A stretch of DNA of 64,000 nt from Boswellia sacra. Its lineage: Eukaryota > Streptophyta > Magnoliopsida > Sapindales > Burseraceae. Location: positions 496,001 through 560,000 of the forward strand of contig SNVD02014754.1 in assembly GCA_013180625.2 (NCBI GenBank), read 5' to 3'. The notes under the pieces were generated by a model. That model ran no database searches, was not told where the DNA came from, and saw only the letters and a program-made list of their open reading frames with translations. Both the position numbers and the translations under genes were made by a program. Below are positions 62,701 through 64,000 of this stretch, one piece after another (within the stretch, counting starts at the first letter, position 1; each line of letters begins with the position of its first letter).

Positions 62701-64000
62701 ATGAAATTTTACATCCCTCACATTGAAAGTGTTTGGTGGTTTTATCATTGAATAAACTAGTAAACAACTTTTCTAAATAAAGAAAATTAGGATGTCCTAA
62801 TCTATAATGCCACAACATAATAGCATTTTCATTATTAGACAAACCAAGAAATGACACACTACTAGCAGATAGAGTTTGTTCATCAGGATTACTATAAGTC
62901 TTGAAAAGATAGAGTCCACCACACTCCTTAGCATTGCTAATCGTCCTCCCCGATTCCAAGTCCTGAAATTCACAATGAGTAGAGAAAAATTTAGTAACAC
63001 AGTTCATATCCCTTGTAAGTTTACTAATAGACAATAGGCTGCAAGATAATTTTGGAACCAACAGGACAGATTTTAGGGTTAGATTATCGAAAATGACCAC
63101 TGAACCCATTCCTTCCACCTTGGATAGAGACCCATTAGCTATTCTCACCATAAAGTCTCCTGAATAGGGTTTGTACGTATGAAAAAGTGAAGCATTACCA
63201 GTCATGTGATCTGACGTACCAGAGTCTATTATCCAAGAAGTTGAGGTTTCCATATGTGATATAAAAGCTACTACAGGATTACCACTTTGCGCCACTGAAC
63301 TTGTGCTTGCAATAGGATCATGTTGAGAGGATTGTGGTGCTATTGAAGAGGAGCTGAGCATTTTTTTAAGTAGTTCTAACTGTTCTTTGCTAAACAGATT
63401 TGTCTCAGGTGTCGGCTGTGGCGTTTCTCCGACTGAGGTAAAACCATGACTTTCTGCTGCTCCCTTTGGCTTCCAATCTGGAGGTTTGCCATGGAGTTTC
63501 CAACACTTCTCGCGGGTATGACCAGGTTGATTACAGTGATCACACCAAGGTCGTTCACCTGGCTTGTTCATGCGTGAATCATGATTGGATTTCTCACTCG
63601 AAGTAAAATTCCTGGACACTAAGGCAGATCCTTCTGAGTTAGATGTGAGAGAAGAATGATCATCAGATAACATCACCTTACAACGTCCCTCTTCACCTCA
63701 TACTTCAGCAAATGCCTCCTCTGTTGAAGGAAAAGGATCTCGAGCTACCACACGACCATGAACTTCATCAAGATTTCGATTTAGCCCGGCTAGAAAATCA
63801 TACACCTGTTCATTTTCAAGCTTGCGCTGTTGTTTAACAATACACTTAGCACAACATGAGTCATCATCATTGAATAGGTCAAGTTTTTGCCATAAATCTT
63901 GGAGATCAGAAAAGTACTAAGTGACTGAACTTGTACCTTGCTTTAAAGCTTTTAGTTTTAACCGGAGTTCAAATATTTAGGAAGCATTGCTAAGATCTGA
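62699..64000 (-). pseudogene. Copia Gag and protease, 5' end beyond the window
   Basis: From 64000 leftward: gag helical domain (FELRLKLKALKQG, YFSDLQDLWQKLDLF), with stops near 63976, 63919 and 63699. Then an open piece of 325 residues (63676-62699) with a CCHC knuckle (CDHCNQPGHTREKCWKLHG, residues 46-64), the aspartic protease motif WIIDSGTSDHMTG, and the GAG-pre-integrase motif LWHYRLGHPNFLYLEKLF with CEGCKIS at its end. The gag N-terminus is not in the window. Confidence 0.9.

Larger units (their letters stand above)
59390..64000 (-). mobile_element. Ty1/copia retrotransposon, defective, truncated by the window
   Basis: Read on the minus strand: gag (64000 to about 63.55 kb), protease, integrase, RT and RNase H, then a purine tract (CAGAGGGAGTG near 59851-59861) and the 3' LTR. 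The order protease-integrase-RT-RNase H defines Ty1/copia. Frames are broken by many stops, so the copy is inactive. The 5' LTR and the start of gag lie beyond 64000, so target duplication and LTR divergence cannot be examined. Confidence 0.92.

Overview
This window is nuclear DNA of a flowering plant, most probably a eudicot. It holds intron-rich genes of plant families (a tonoplast CLC channel, a CCT chaperonin subunit, a SWIB/Plus3/GYF nuclear protein), relics of a PPR gene and a SUN-domain gene, AT-rich spacers, and many plant-type LTR retrotransposons, hAT, Mutator-like and MITE elements. Nothing in it is bacterial. I cannot name the species from sequence alone.

Layout. 1-2.6 kb is AT-rich spacer. 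2.6-12.8 kb is a decayed pentatricopeptide (PPR) gene on the + strand, split by a 7.8 kb chromodomain Ty3/gypsy element (3755-11516). That element's left LTR is split by a solo LTR (3870-7015), which is itself split by another solo LTR (4269-5999). Both solo LTRs carry exact 5-bp target duplications. 13.5-16.9 kb is a dead SUN-domain gene. 17.9-22.3 kb (minus) is an intact 7-exon CLC-c-like gene, with a SINE-like fragment in intron 2. 22.7-26.3 kb holds MITE and terminal-inverted-repeat elements. 26.4-30.7 kb (minus) is an intact 13-exon CCT gamma gene. 30.9-36.9 kb is repeat-rich spacer, including a Mutator-like element with a perfect 9-bp target duplication nested in a non-autonomous hAT-like element. 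37.0-42.6 kb (minus) is an intact 8-exon SWIB/Plus3/GYF gene, one of whose introns has AT-AC ends and U12-type signals. 44.5-47.1 kb is a broken MuDR transposase gene. 48.2-48.8 kb is a MITE around a (TA)n(TG)n microsatellite. 50.7-55.8 kb is a complete but inactivated hAT element with an 8-bp target duplication. 59.4-64.0 kb is a decayed Ty1/copia element running off the right edge.

The three intact genes lie on the minus strand. They act in unrelated places (vacuolar anion transport, cytosolic protein folding, chromatin/transcription), so they form no pathway or operon. The exon models were assembled by eye from splice sites and reading frame. Phases close exactly in all three, giving predicted proteins of 773, 557 and 541 residues. 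I found no convincing new multi-gene system. The most unusual signals are the AT-AC intron, two GC-AG introns in the CCT gene, the four-layer nested insertion, a Ty3 copy whose pol has lost the reverse transcriptase core by an in-frame deletion, and a perfect 23-bp hairpin at 43.55 kb.
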